From NCBI GenBank assembly GCA_018900295.1, contig JAHIGH010000004.1:1-11879 (forward strand): a DNA stretch of 11,879 nt, given 5' to 3'. Under the pieces are notes generated by a model that did not search any database, was not told the origin of the DNA, and worked only from the letters and a program-made list of their open reading frames with translations. The translations under genes and the position numbers were made by a program. The stretch comes from Patescibacteria group bacterium (lineage in GTDB: Bacteria; Patescibacteriota; Microgenomatia; Levybacterales; UBA12049). Shown here one piece after another: positions 1-6,351 of this stretch (position 1 is the stretch's first letter; each line of letters starts with the position of its first letter).

Positions 1-320
1 ATTACCGCAATAGCGACCTGTTTATCATAGCGAGTAGATACGAACCTTTCGGCTTAACCACTATGGAAGCAATGGCCTGCGGAACTATACCAATTGTCTC
101 AAGTGTTGCCGGCAGCAGAGAAATCATCGTTGATGGCCTGAACGGATTTATAGTTGATACGCATGATCGCAAGTCTTTAGCAAGAACAATCGAGAAAGCG
201 CTGACTGATTCTATTCTGCGCAAAAAAGTCGCGGAAAACGCAGCCTTCACTATCAAAGAGCATTACTCTTGGGACAAAACTGTCGAGAAATTCCTTGCAG
301 TTTACAAAAAACTCCTCTAA
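1..320 (+). CDS. GT4-family glycosyltransferase, C-terminal fragment (5' end outside window)
   Basis: The frame is open from base 3, so the gene begins before the window; only about 105 C-terminal residues are visible. The visible part is the end of the GT-B fold of family 4 retaining glycosyltransferases, which bind a nucleotide sugar. It contains the EX7E motif (EPFGLTTME) followed by AMACGTIPIV, then the donor-site loop EIIVDGLNGFIVD and a C-terminal helical tail ending in KEHYSWDKTVEKF. The internal ATG at 63 lies inside the EX7E motif and cannot be the real start. It ends 20 bases before the next glycosyltransferase on the same strand, which suggests one envelope glycan operon. It lacks the DIRG...IIKKTGI tail block shared by the next three glycosyltransferases, so it belongs to a different GT4 subgroup. 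The sugar and acceptor cannot be read from the sequence. Confidence 0.9.
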   Translation, partial: YRNSDLFIIASRYEPFGLTTMEAMACGTIPIVSSVAGSREIIVDGLNGFIVDTHDRKSLARTIEKALTDSILRKKVAENAAFTIKEHYSWDKTVEKFLAVYKKLL

Positions 321-340
321 ACTAATATGTAGACTCTTGT

Positions 341-1468
341 ATGAAAATAGCGATTATTGCTCCTGTTGAAGAATCAATCCCGCCGCAAAAATATGGAGGA
401 ACGGAATGGATTGTCTATCATATCGCCCATGGTTTGGGCAAGCGCGGACATGAAGTTGACTTATTTGCCTCAGGCGACTCAAAAAAAGAAAAATATTATA
501 ACCTTATACCAATCACGCCTGCCTGCCTGCGTTCCATCCCCGAATTTATAATTGACGCCAAAATGAGAGAAACCGCAAAACTACTATCCATAGCTGAAGC
601 CCTTCCTCTCTTAAAAAATAAAAAATACGATATTATTAACAATCATGCTAGCTGGCGGCTTCTTCTCTTCGCTGACCTGATTAATCCCAAGCCGATCACC
701 GTCCACCATATGCCTCTTAGCTTACAATATCAACAAATCGTATTCAAAAAACATAAAAAACTCGGTCACATTGCCCTCTCCAATAATCAACGTAAAGATT
801 TACCCGAACTCAACTATCTTGCAACAATTTATAACGGCGTAGATATTAACTACTATGCGCGACCTGAACAGCCATCTCAACAAAACAATCTCATATTTCT
901 GGGACGCATTAGCGAAAACAAAGGCGGGGTAGATGCTGCAATAGTAGCGCATGAATTAAAGAAACAACTCACTGTCGCAGCAAAAGTTGATATTACCGAT
1001 GAGATATATTTTAGCAAATTCAAACCCTTAATTGACAATCAATACGTTACCTTCCTTGGAGAACTACCCCACGACAAGGCAATCAATCTCTTATCAATAG
1101 CCAAGGCACTTATCATGCCGATTTCCTATGAAGACCCATGTCCGCTTGTCCCATTAGAATCCATGGCCTGCGGAACGCCTGTCATCGCCTATTCCCAAGG
1201 AGCATTACCGGAGCAAATTATTGACGGCAAAACCGGATTTCTGGTCAATCGTTCCAAAAATGATATTCGTGGACATTGGATCATCAAAAAAACAGGCATC
1301 GAAGGCTTAGGCGAAGCCGTTCAAAAAATCTATAGTATGAATGAATCTGAATACAAACAAATGAAAAAAAATTGCCGGGAGCATTTTGAGAAAAATTTCA
1401 CTACAGAAAAGATGGTTGACAATTATGAGCGGGTCTTTACTGAATACATTAAACATCCTATTTTATGA
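341..1468 (+). CDS. GT4-family glycosyltransferase
   Basis: A complete 375-residue retaining glycosyltransferase of the GT-B type, the usual length for GT4. The N-terminal Rossmann half starts at MKIAIIAP and has the KYGGTEW loop near residues 18-23, which usually lies at the acceptor/donor cleft. The C-terminal half starts near 185 (IFLGRISENKGG) and carries the donor site, with SMACGTPVIAY and a DGKTGFLV loop. At the EX7E position the sequence is YEDPCPLVPLE (263-273), so the residue exactly eight before E273 is Asp265, with Glu264 one place off. Residues 308-325 carry a block (DIRGHWIIKKTGIEGLGE) shared with the next two genes. No Shine-Dalgarno sequence is visible before the ATG. The stop overlaps the next start by 4 bp (ATGA), so the two are translationally coupled. 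Substrate is unknown; a role in surface polysaccharide assembly is inferred from context. Confidence 0.93.
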   Translation: MKIAIIAPVEESIPPQKYGGTEWIVYHIAHGLGKRGHEVDLFASGDSKKEKYYNLIPITPACLRSIPEFIIDAKMRETAKLLSIAEALPLLKNKKYDIINNHASWRLLLFADLINPKPITVHHMPLSLQYQQIVFKKHKKLGHIALSNNQRKDLPELNYLATIYNGVDINYYARPEQPSQQNNLIFLGRISENKGGVDAAIVAHELKKQLTVAAKVDITDEIYFSKFKPLIDNQYVTFLGELPHDKAINLLSIAKALIMPISYEDPCPLVPLESMACGTPVIAYSQGALPEQIIDGKTGFLVNRSKNDIRGHWIIKKTGIEGLGEAVQKIYSMNESEYKQMKKNCREHFEKNFTTEKMVDNYERVFTEYIKHPIL

Positions 1469-2586
1469 AAATCGCTTACTTCACATCAAATCGCACGACT
1501 TTCCCTCCTGCATCCGATCAAATAGCTGCTTCCTCAACGGTTACAATAAAGCTAATTACGCATCTTGCTTCCAGGCATGAAATTACTCTTTTTGCGGCCT
1601 ATGGATCACATCTCCCCAACATAAAAATTATAGATCTGAATTTGCCGCCTTTTACAGTCGATTCAAATATAGCTGACAATGATTTGATAACAAAAGCAAA
1701 TCAAGGGATGAAACAAATTTATATCGGAGAGATCTTCAATAAAGCACATGAATTCGATCTCATCCATTTACAAACAGCGCCTATTTATCTAGCAATGCCT
1801 TATGTCAATCTTATTAAAACGCCTGTTTTATTTACATGTCACAACAACTATAACGCTTTTGAAAAAGATATTTATAAGTTTTACGATAATAAAATCCACT
1901 TCTCCGCCTTGTCTCACTCACAAGCCTCACAATTTCCCCTCACACAACAAATCCCTGTAATTTATAATGGCATAGAAACAAACAAATACCCCTTTCAAGA
2001 CAATAATCAAGATTATTTCTTATTTCTCGGCAGATTACACCAAGATAAAGGTATCGATATATTTTTAGAATTAGCACAAAACTTGCCGCAATATTCTTTT
2101 CATATTGCCGGTAAAGGACACCAAATATATGAAGAACGAATAAAAAATCTTACGCATCAGCACAAAAATATTCATTATCTCGGTATGCTTCCTCACGAAA
2201 GCCCTGAGTGGTTTAATATACTAAGCAAAGCAAAAGCCTTACTCATGCCGATAACCTATGAGGATTCTTGCCCTTTGGTGCCTTTAGAAGCAATGGCTTG
2301 CGGAACACCTGTTATAACGTATGCAAAAGGAGCATTGCCGGAGCAAGTCATAGACAATAAGACTGGATTCATCCTAAGCAGTTCGAATCAGGATATCCGC
2401 GGCGATTGGATCATCAAAAAAACAGGTATTGATGGCTTATCTGAAGCTGTAAAGCGGATCTACAATATGCCCCCCGACCAATATCGTCAAATGCGTCTCA
2501 ACTGCCGCAGGCACGTCGAGAATCATTTCACCATCGAGCGCATGGTAAATGAATACGAAAAAGTGTATCAAAAAATCACCAGCTAA
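1465..2586 (+). CDS. GT4-family glycosyltransferase, paralogue of the preceding gene
   Basis: A complete 373-residue GT4 enzyme, most similar in its C-terminal half to the gene just upstream. Visible parts are the N-terminal Rossmann strand MKIAYFTSN, a middle region FTCHNNYN, the start of the nucleotide-sugar half FLGRLHQDKGID (187-198), and the donor site YEDSCPLVPLEAMACG (265-280). As in its neighbour, the first acidic residue of the EX7E position is Asp (267), with Glu266 next to it. The tail block DIRGDWIIKKTGIDGL is at 310-325. The N-terminal, acceptor-binding halves of the two genes differ much more than the C-terminal halves. That fits duplication followed by divergence in acceptor use, which is an inference. 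It starts inside the stop of the preceding gene and ends by overlapping the stop of the convergent gene on the other strand by 4 bp. Confidence 0.92.
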   Translation: MKIAYFTSNRTTFPPASDQIAASSTVTIKLITHLASRHEITLFAAYGSHLPNIKIIDLNLPPFTVDSNIADNDLITKANQGMKQIYIGEIFNKAHEFDLIHLQTAPIYLAMPYVNLIKTPVLFTCHNNYNAFEKDIYKFYDNKIHFSALSHSQASQFPLTQQIPVIYNGIETNKYPFQDNNQDYFLFLGRLHQDKGIDIFLELAQNLPQYSFHIAGKGHQIYEERIKNLTHQHKNIHYLGMLPHESPEWFNILSKAKALLMPITYEDSCPLVPLEAMACGTPVITYAKGALPEQVIDNKTGFILSSSNQDIRGDWIIKKTGIDGLSEAVKRIYNMPPDQYRQMRLNCRRHVENHFTIERMVNEYEKVYQKITS

Positions 2587-3716
2587 CTCTGACCAAGTAC
2601 CTTTTTATACAGATTTATATAGTTCGACGCCATCTTTTCGGAAGTAAAATTCTTTTCTACATGTGTACGGCATTTCCTTCGCATCACCATATATTCATCT
2701 TTTGACATCGCGTATATCCGATCAACCGCCTCGCACAAACCTTCAATGCCGGTTTTTTTAATGATGAAGTTTCCTCTTATATCTTCATTTGAAGGGTTGA
2801 CAATAAATCCTGTTTCCCCGTCAACAACAACCTCAGGTACCGATCCCCGTGCGTAAGCAACAATTGGCGTTCCACATGCCATAGCCTCAATCATGACGAG
2901 TCCGAAAGGCTCTTCCCATTGTATGGGGAACAAAAACAATTTTCCCTGTTGAAACGAAGACATAAGCTCATGCCTACTGCGCGAGCAGCGAATATCAATA
3001 TTGCTATTCACATTCTTACCATTCTTCTCCAGCCTCTTGATCCATCCTGGCGACTCTGTTTTTACCATAGGGTACAAAATTGCTTTTTTGCCTACCCTCT
3101 TAATCACTTTAATTACAGTATCTATACCCTTATCGGCAATAGCGCGACCCGCCCATACAATTGTATCGCCACCTATCGGATCAAATTTCCATATACGCTT
3201 TATATCTATGCCATGATATATTGTCGCGATATAATTAAGATCAGGCATAGGCACTCTCTGGGCATCTGATACAGAAACGTAATATATATTTTTCAAATTA
3301 CGGAAAAGCGACAAATATTTTTCATTATATTTTTCTTCAAGGCCGCCATGCATCGTTACAATAATTGGCTTTTTTACAAATTGTGCAAATGACAAAGCAG
3401 TATCGCCGTTCCCTATATTAACATGATATAAATCAAACCTGTTCGGACTACTAAAAGCTCTTGAAACAAGAGCGACCTCAAAACTTTTATGATGCTCATT
3501 GCCAATATCTTTATCTTCCATACTGGATTTATAACCAATACTTTCTATGGGTACCGGTAAAAGAGAGTCACCCGAAGCAAAAGCGGTAATTTCAAGGTTA
3601 TTTTTTTTAGCTTGCCGCGCGAGGGAACGAATTAAAATATAATCAAATATCTCTGTACCCTTTTTTGTAAGCTTATTTATACTTACATAATTGGAATTAA
3701 CAATAGCTATCCTCAT
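2583..3716 (-). CDS. GT4-family glycosyltransferase with intact EX7E motif
   Basis: A complete 377-residue retaining GT-B glycosyltransferase. The N-terminal half has MRIAIVNSNY and a TKKGTEIFDYIL loop (17-28) corresponding to the GGTE loop of the plus-strand paralogue. The C-terminal half has VWAGRAIADKGID (187-199) and the donor site WEEPFGLVMIEAMACGTP (267-284), where E269 and E277 form a standard EX7E pair. It shares the DIRGNFIIKKTGIEGL block and the CRTHVEKNFTSEKM tail with the two convergent genes, so the three are paralogues. It is the only one of the three with the canonical first Glu. The gene converges on the plus-strand pair and its TAG stop lies within the last codons of that operon. 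An extended -10 box stands 11 bases before the ATG, with no room for a ribosome-binding site, so the transcript is probably leaderless. The sugar substrate cannot be assigned. Confidence 0.92.
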   Translation of the reverse strand: MRIAIVNSNYVSINKLTKKGTEIFDYILIRSLARQAKKNNLEITAFASGDSLLPVPIESIGYKSSMEDKDIGNEHHKSFEVALVSRAFSSPNRFDLYHVNIGNGDTALSFAQFVKKPIIVTMHGGLEEKYNEKYLSLFRNLKNIYYVSVSDAQRVPMPDLNYIATIYHGIDIKRIWKFDPIGGDTIVWAGRAIADKGIDTVIKVIKRVGKKAILYPMVKTESPGWIKRLEKNGKNVNSNIDIRCSRSRHELMSSFQQGKLFLFPIQWEEPFGLVMIEAMACGTPIVAYARGSVPEVVVDGETGFIVNPSNEDIRGNFIIKKTGIEGLCEAVDRIYAMSKDEYMVMRRKCRTHVEKNFTSEKMASNYINLYKKVLGQS

Positions 3717-3727
3717 CAGTAAAATAT

Positions 3728-3736
3728 ATTATAACA
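3728..3736 (-). promoter_or_regulatory. Extended -10 promoter of the minus-strand glycosyltransferase
   Basis: Read on the minus strand this is TGTTATAAT: a perfect TATAAT with the TGN extension. It ends 11 bases before the ATG at 3716. Transcription starting about 7 bases downstream would leave a leader of only 4-5 bases. The -35 region at the 17-bp position (minus-strand TTTTTG) is poor, as is common for extended -10 promoters. Inferred from sequence only. Confidence 0.6.
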
Positions 3737-3797
3737 CACCCAAATCAAACCAAAAAAACTCTACCGACAAATCCCCGCCTAGACTCAAGATTTTCGA

Positions 3798-3829
3798 CTT
3801 TATAACTTGATGACTTTATAACTTTATGA
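3798..3829. repeat. Degenerate octamer repeat covering the wecG stop codon
   Basis: Four consecutive 8-base units (ctttataa, cttgatga, ctttataa, ctttatga) run across the end of the wecG-like gene and supply its TAA stop and last two sense codons. Bases 3795-3815 match 4229-4249 inside the gene at 20 of 21 positions, so this block and the internal array are copies of the same repeat family. Confidence 0.8.
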
Positions 3830-4679
3830 ACTTTTTTACCACCAGCCACACAAATCTCCCAAGAGCCAACTGCCTCCTCCATCTCCACGGCTCCTTTATC
3901 AAGCGATACAACCACTCCATTCCCATTGCCCGTATCATAAATGGCGCTCGCTCGACTCTCCCGCTGATATAATCAAATGCTCCCCCTACTCCCATCGCTA
4001 CTTTAACCGGCAGATGTTCGAGATTCTCATAGATCCACTCCTCCTGCTTCGGATGCCCGAAAGCCACGAAAAGAATATCCATAATAGGAATCGAAGTCTT
4101 CAGGTCTTCAAGTCCAAAGCCTTCATGTCCATTTTCACTATCACTTGACGACTTGACGACTTGACGACTTGACGACTTGACGACTTGACGACTTGACGAC
4201 TTGACGACTTGACGACTTGACGACTTGACGACTTTATAACTTGACGACTTGACGACTTGAGGCCATTCCTCTCCAACAAAAACAACATCTATCCACGGGT
4301 ATCTTGTTTTCAAGCACTCAGCCGTCCTCTCTGCTACCCTTTCTCTTCCGCCCAAAAACCCCATACGCAAAGGCTGTTCCGGCGATCTCCTACAGATCTC
4401 TTCCATGAAATCCACCCCTGTAATCCGCTCCTTAAGAGGGATCCCCATCAACGCACTTCCCAAAAAAACACCAATTCCATCAGGTAAAGCAATTTTAGCC
4501 TCATTTAGGATTTTTTTATAACGTGTATGATTTTGCGCGTAAATCACTATCTCGGGGTTGAGGGTGACTATAAAATATTTCCGCGCATGTTGTTTCAAAC
4601 CCAATAACAAATACTCCAAGATATTATCTTCTGTTTCATTTGTAACTCCCACACCCAATACATAATTTTTCATCAACAT
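3816..4679 (-). CDS. WecG/TagA/CpsF-family (GT26) glycosyltransferase with internal repeat insertion
   Basis: A 287-residue GT26 enzyme; family members are usually about 240-255 residues. Such enzymes transfer N-acetylmannosamine(-uronic acid) or related sugars to a membrane-lipid-linked sugar at the inner face of the membrane during teichoic acid, common antigen or capsule synthesis. Visible family marks are TLNPEI (39-44), LPDGIGVFLGS (65-75) with the Asp67 that matches the proposed catalytic base of TagA, GVDFMEEI (88-95), FVAFGHPKQEEWI (204-216) and the C-terminal EWLYRLIKEPWRWRRQ. Residues 141-179 are foreign to the family: about five copies of an eight-residue unit, KSSSRQVV, in the loop between the strand DVVFVGEEW and the strand DILFVAF. 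They are encoded by the 8-bp array at 4144-4260. The stop lies in a related repeat. Start: M1 or M3; no ribosome-binding site is seen. The gene lies upstream of, and parallel to, the minus-strand glycosyltransferase. Confidence 0.93.
   Translation of the reverse strand: MLMKNYVLGVGVTNETEDNILEYLLLGLKQHARKYFIVTLNPEIVIYAQNHTRYKKILNEAKIALPDGIGVFLGSALMGIPLKERITGVDFMEEICRRSPEQPLRMGFLGGRERVAERTAECLKTRYPWIDVVFVGEEWPQVVKSSSYKVVKSSSRQVVKSSSRQVVKSSSRQVVKSSSDSENGHEGFGLEDLKTSIPIMDILFVAFGHPKQEEWIYENLEHLPVKVAMGVGGAFDYISGRVERAPFMIRAMGMEWLYRLIKEPWRWRRQLALGRFVWLVVKKFIKL
4144..4260. repeat. Octanucleotide tandem array inside the wecG-like reading frame
   Basis: The array is 117 bases: eleven perfect copies of cttgacga (4144-4231), one variant ctttataa (4232-4239), two more perfect copies (4240-4255) and a 5-base partial copy. 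The unit is 8 bp, so it is read in all three frames in turn and gives the same eight-residue peptide in circular permutation; no frame contains a stop within the array. The present length is a multiple of three and keeps the gene open. Gain or loss of one or two units would shift the downstream frame. The frame that would be entered on one such shift closes at about 4100. Confidence 0.95.
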
Positions 4680-4982
4680 ATTTCACGAAGTACCATAAAT
4701 ATAATTCAATAAAAACAAAAACCTCCCAAACCTACTATTCCGGTCATAAAATATCATCAATTCCCAGCCTCCTATTATAACCCACTAGCTTTAAAGCCAA
4801 CAACTAATATCGTTACTGGATAAAAATTAATATAAGCCATCATCCAATTATGAAAACTTACTTTGTACCAGAAAAAAAATCTCGTTCCTGCCAATATATT
4901 CTATTATTACAGGATAAAATATTTTAAAATTGGAAATTGAATCATTCATTGAAAATTGTAAATTGAAAATTGAAAATTACTT
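4680..4982. other. Intergenic region between the wecG-like gene and mreB
   Basis: About 300 AT-rich bases with no convincing gene. The part next to mreB (4926-4979) is a simple repeat listed separately. On the minus strand there are TA-rich stretches around 4695-4715 that could serve the wecG-like gene, but no well-spaced -35/-10 pair was found. No clear hairpin-plus-T-run terminator was seen. Confidence 0.6.
4926..4979. repeat. Degenerate heptamer repeat (AAAATTG) at the 3' side of mreB
   Basis: Units aaaattgg, aaaattgt, aaattg, aaaattg and aaaatta follow one another with one interruption near 4938-4951. On the plus strand each unit contains the TTG(A) core seen in the other short-period repeats of this window. 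The block ends just before the mreB stop at 4983. Confidence 0.75.
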
Positions 4983-6014
4983 TTACCTCCTGTTTATGCT
5001 TCTCTTATACAACTGAATATTTTCCATTGCCACACCTGTTCCCCGCACTACACACAAAAGCGCGTCCTCAGCCACATGACAAGGCACTCCTGTCATCTCT
5101 GTCATTAATTTATCAAAATTTGCCAAAAGCGACGTGCCCCCTGACATCACGATACCCTTATCGATAATATCACTCGCGAGTTCCGGCGGGCATTGCTCAA
5201 GCACCTCCTTAACCCCCCTGACTATCTCCATAAGGACCGGCCTGATAGCATCACCGACAACGAACTCATCCAATAGAATAGTCCGCGGTAAACCCGTAAT
5301 CGTGTCTCGCCCTCGAATTTCAATAGTCTTGCGCTTATCTACTTCTTGTGTAGGAACAGCATTACCAATCCCTATCTTAATAACTTCAGCTGAAGTTTCC
5401 CCGATCAATAAATTATGTTTCCTTTTAACGAAATTAGATATTGCCTCATCAATTTTGTTTCCCGCTACACGCACCGAACTATGCACCACAACGCCGCCAA
5501 GTGAAATAACCGCCGATTCCGAAGATCCTCCGCCTATATTTACAATCATATGCCCTGCTGCTTGAGCAATTGGTATTTTCGCGCCTATTGCCGCAGCCAA
5601 AGGCTCATCAATAAGATAAGCGCTTTTGGCCCCGGCTGACATAGTCGCGTCAAGTACAGCGCGCCTCTCAACCTGTGTAACCCCTGAAGGAATACAAACC
5701 ATCACCTCCGGCTTGAAAAACCGCGCCCTGCCACAAACCTTGTCAATGAAATATGAAAGCATTGCTTCGGTGATTGTATAATCCGCGATCACGCCGTCCC
5801 GAAGCGGCCGAAGCGCCACAATATTACCCGGAGTCCGCCCGAGCATTTCTTTAGCCTCGTGCCCTACTGCTACCACACGATTCTCCTCTGCGATCACGGC
5901 TACAACAGTTGGCTCATTTAGAACAATTCCCTCGCCCACCACATAAACCACCGTATTCGCGGTTCCGAGATCAATTCCTATACGCTTTGTAGTTGGAAAC
6001 TTAAAGTCAAACAT
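4983..6014 (-). CDS. mreB: Rod shape-determining protein MreB (actin-like), with Asn in the phosphate-2 motif
   Basis: A 343-residue bacterial actin of normal MreB length. MreB forms membrane-bound filaments that place peptidoglycan synthesis along the cell body. Motifs in order: phosphate-1 GIDLGTANT (13-21), EPTVVAV (34-40), RPLRDGVIADY (69-79), CIPSGVTQVERRAV (107-120), IDEPLAAAIGA (135-145), phosphate-2 IVNIGGGSSE (157-166), VAGNKIDEAI (183-192), the adenosine region GIVMSGGTSLLANF (287-300), and VVRGTGVAMEN near the end. The phosphate-2 motif usually reads VDIGGGTTE; here the Asp is Asn159 (codon AAT on the minus strand). The corresponding Asp in actin-fold proteins helps ATP hydrolysis. 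The start MFDFKF just before the first strand is the usual MreB beginning. No MreC/MreD/RodA genes are in the window. Heptamer repeats lie on both sides of the gene, including its 5' leader. Confidence 0.95.
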   Translation of the reverse strand: MFDFKFPTTKRIGIDLGTANTVVYVVGEGIVLNEPTVVAVIAEENRVVAVGHEAKEMLGRTPGNIVALRPLRDGVIADYTITEAMLSYFIDKVCGRARFFKPEVMVCIPSGVTQVERRAVLDATMSAGAKSAYLIDEPLAAAIGAKIPIAQAAGHMIVNIGGGSSESAVISLGGVVVHSSVRVAGNKIDEAISNFVKRKHNLLIGETSAEVIKIGIGNAVPTQEVDKRKTIEIRGRDTITGLPRTILLDEFVVGDAIRPVLMEIVRGVKEVLEQCPPELASDIIDKGIVMSGGTSLLANFDKLMTEMTGVPCHVAEDALLCVVRGTGVAMENIQLYKRSINRR

Positions 6015-6025
6015 GATAGAAACTA

Positions 6026-6080
6026 CTTTTGATTTTTTACTTGTGCTTTTGACTTTTGACTTTTAAATTTTGAATTATTA
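6026..6080. repeat. Heptamer repeat (CTTTTGA) in the 5' leader of mreB
   Basis: Units with a 7-bp period: cttttga (6026), tttttta (6033), a 6-base cttgtg, cttttga (6046), cttttga (6053), cttttaa (6060), attttga (6067), attatta (6074). The block begins 12 bases upstream of the mreB start on the minus strand, so it lies in the leader or promoter of that gene. Confidence 0.8.
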
Positions 6081-6308
6081 ACCATATCACACTATATCCT
6101 TACAATATCAAAACATTTATTTTAGCTTCACCTCATACTGATTATAACGTCGCACAAGTTTAGTTGCAAGGGTTTTTATACACCTCTATTTTTTAAAAAA
6201 AATTTATAATACCTAACGTAGCAATCATTTTTGTAGTTTAGATTATTATAGTAATTTAATTTCATTTAAAAAGTTCAGGTAAGTATATGCCAAGCTTATA
6301 CAAAATGA

Positions 6309-6338
6309 TTGCGAAGTGGTATATTGAGAGAGTATAAT
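6309..6338 (+). promoter_or_regulatory. Sigma-70-like promoter of the PEGA gene
   Basis: TTGCGA (6309-6314), an 18-base spacer and a perfect TATAAT (6333-6338). The ATG follows 13 bases after the -10 box, so a start about 7 bases downstream leaves a leader of roughly 6-7 bases with no Shine-Dalgarno sequence. A leaderless or near-leaderless message is the simplest reading. Confidence 0.7.
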
Positions 6339-6351
6339 CAAACCTGCCCAC

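Larger units (their letters stand above)
6015..6351. other. Divergent intergenic region between mreB and the PEGA gene
   Basis: A 337-base, strongly AT-rich region. The first part is the heptamer repeat in front of mreB. The last 45 bases hold a good promoter for the PEGA gene. Between them, around 6120-6300, there is an A/T-palindromic stretch (attttttaaaaaaaat) and an isolated TATAAT at 6205-6210 without a matching -35 box. No RNA gene or open frame was recognised. Confidence 0.6.

Noticed and set aside
4144..4260. CRISPR array
   Set aside because: The 8-bp units are adjacent with no spacers, and the block is inside a coding frame.
4100..4288. A separate 62-residue serine/lysine-rich gene on the minus strand
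   Set aside because: It is the octamer array and its edges read in another frame of the wecG-like gene.
5134..5565. A 143-residue plus-strand gene opposite mreB
   Set aside because: It is an antisense shadow of a strongly conserved mreB region and has no recognisable domain.
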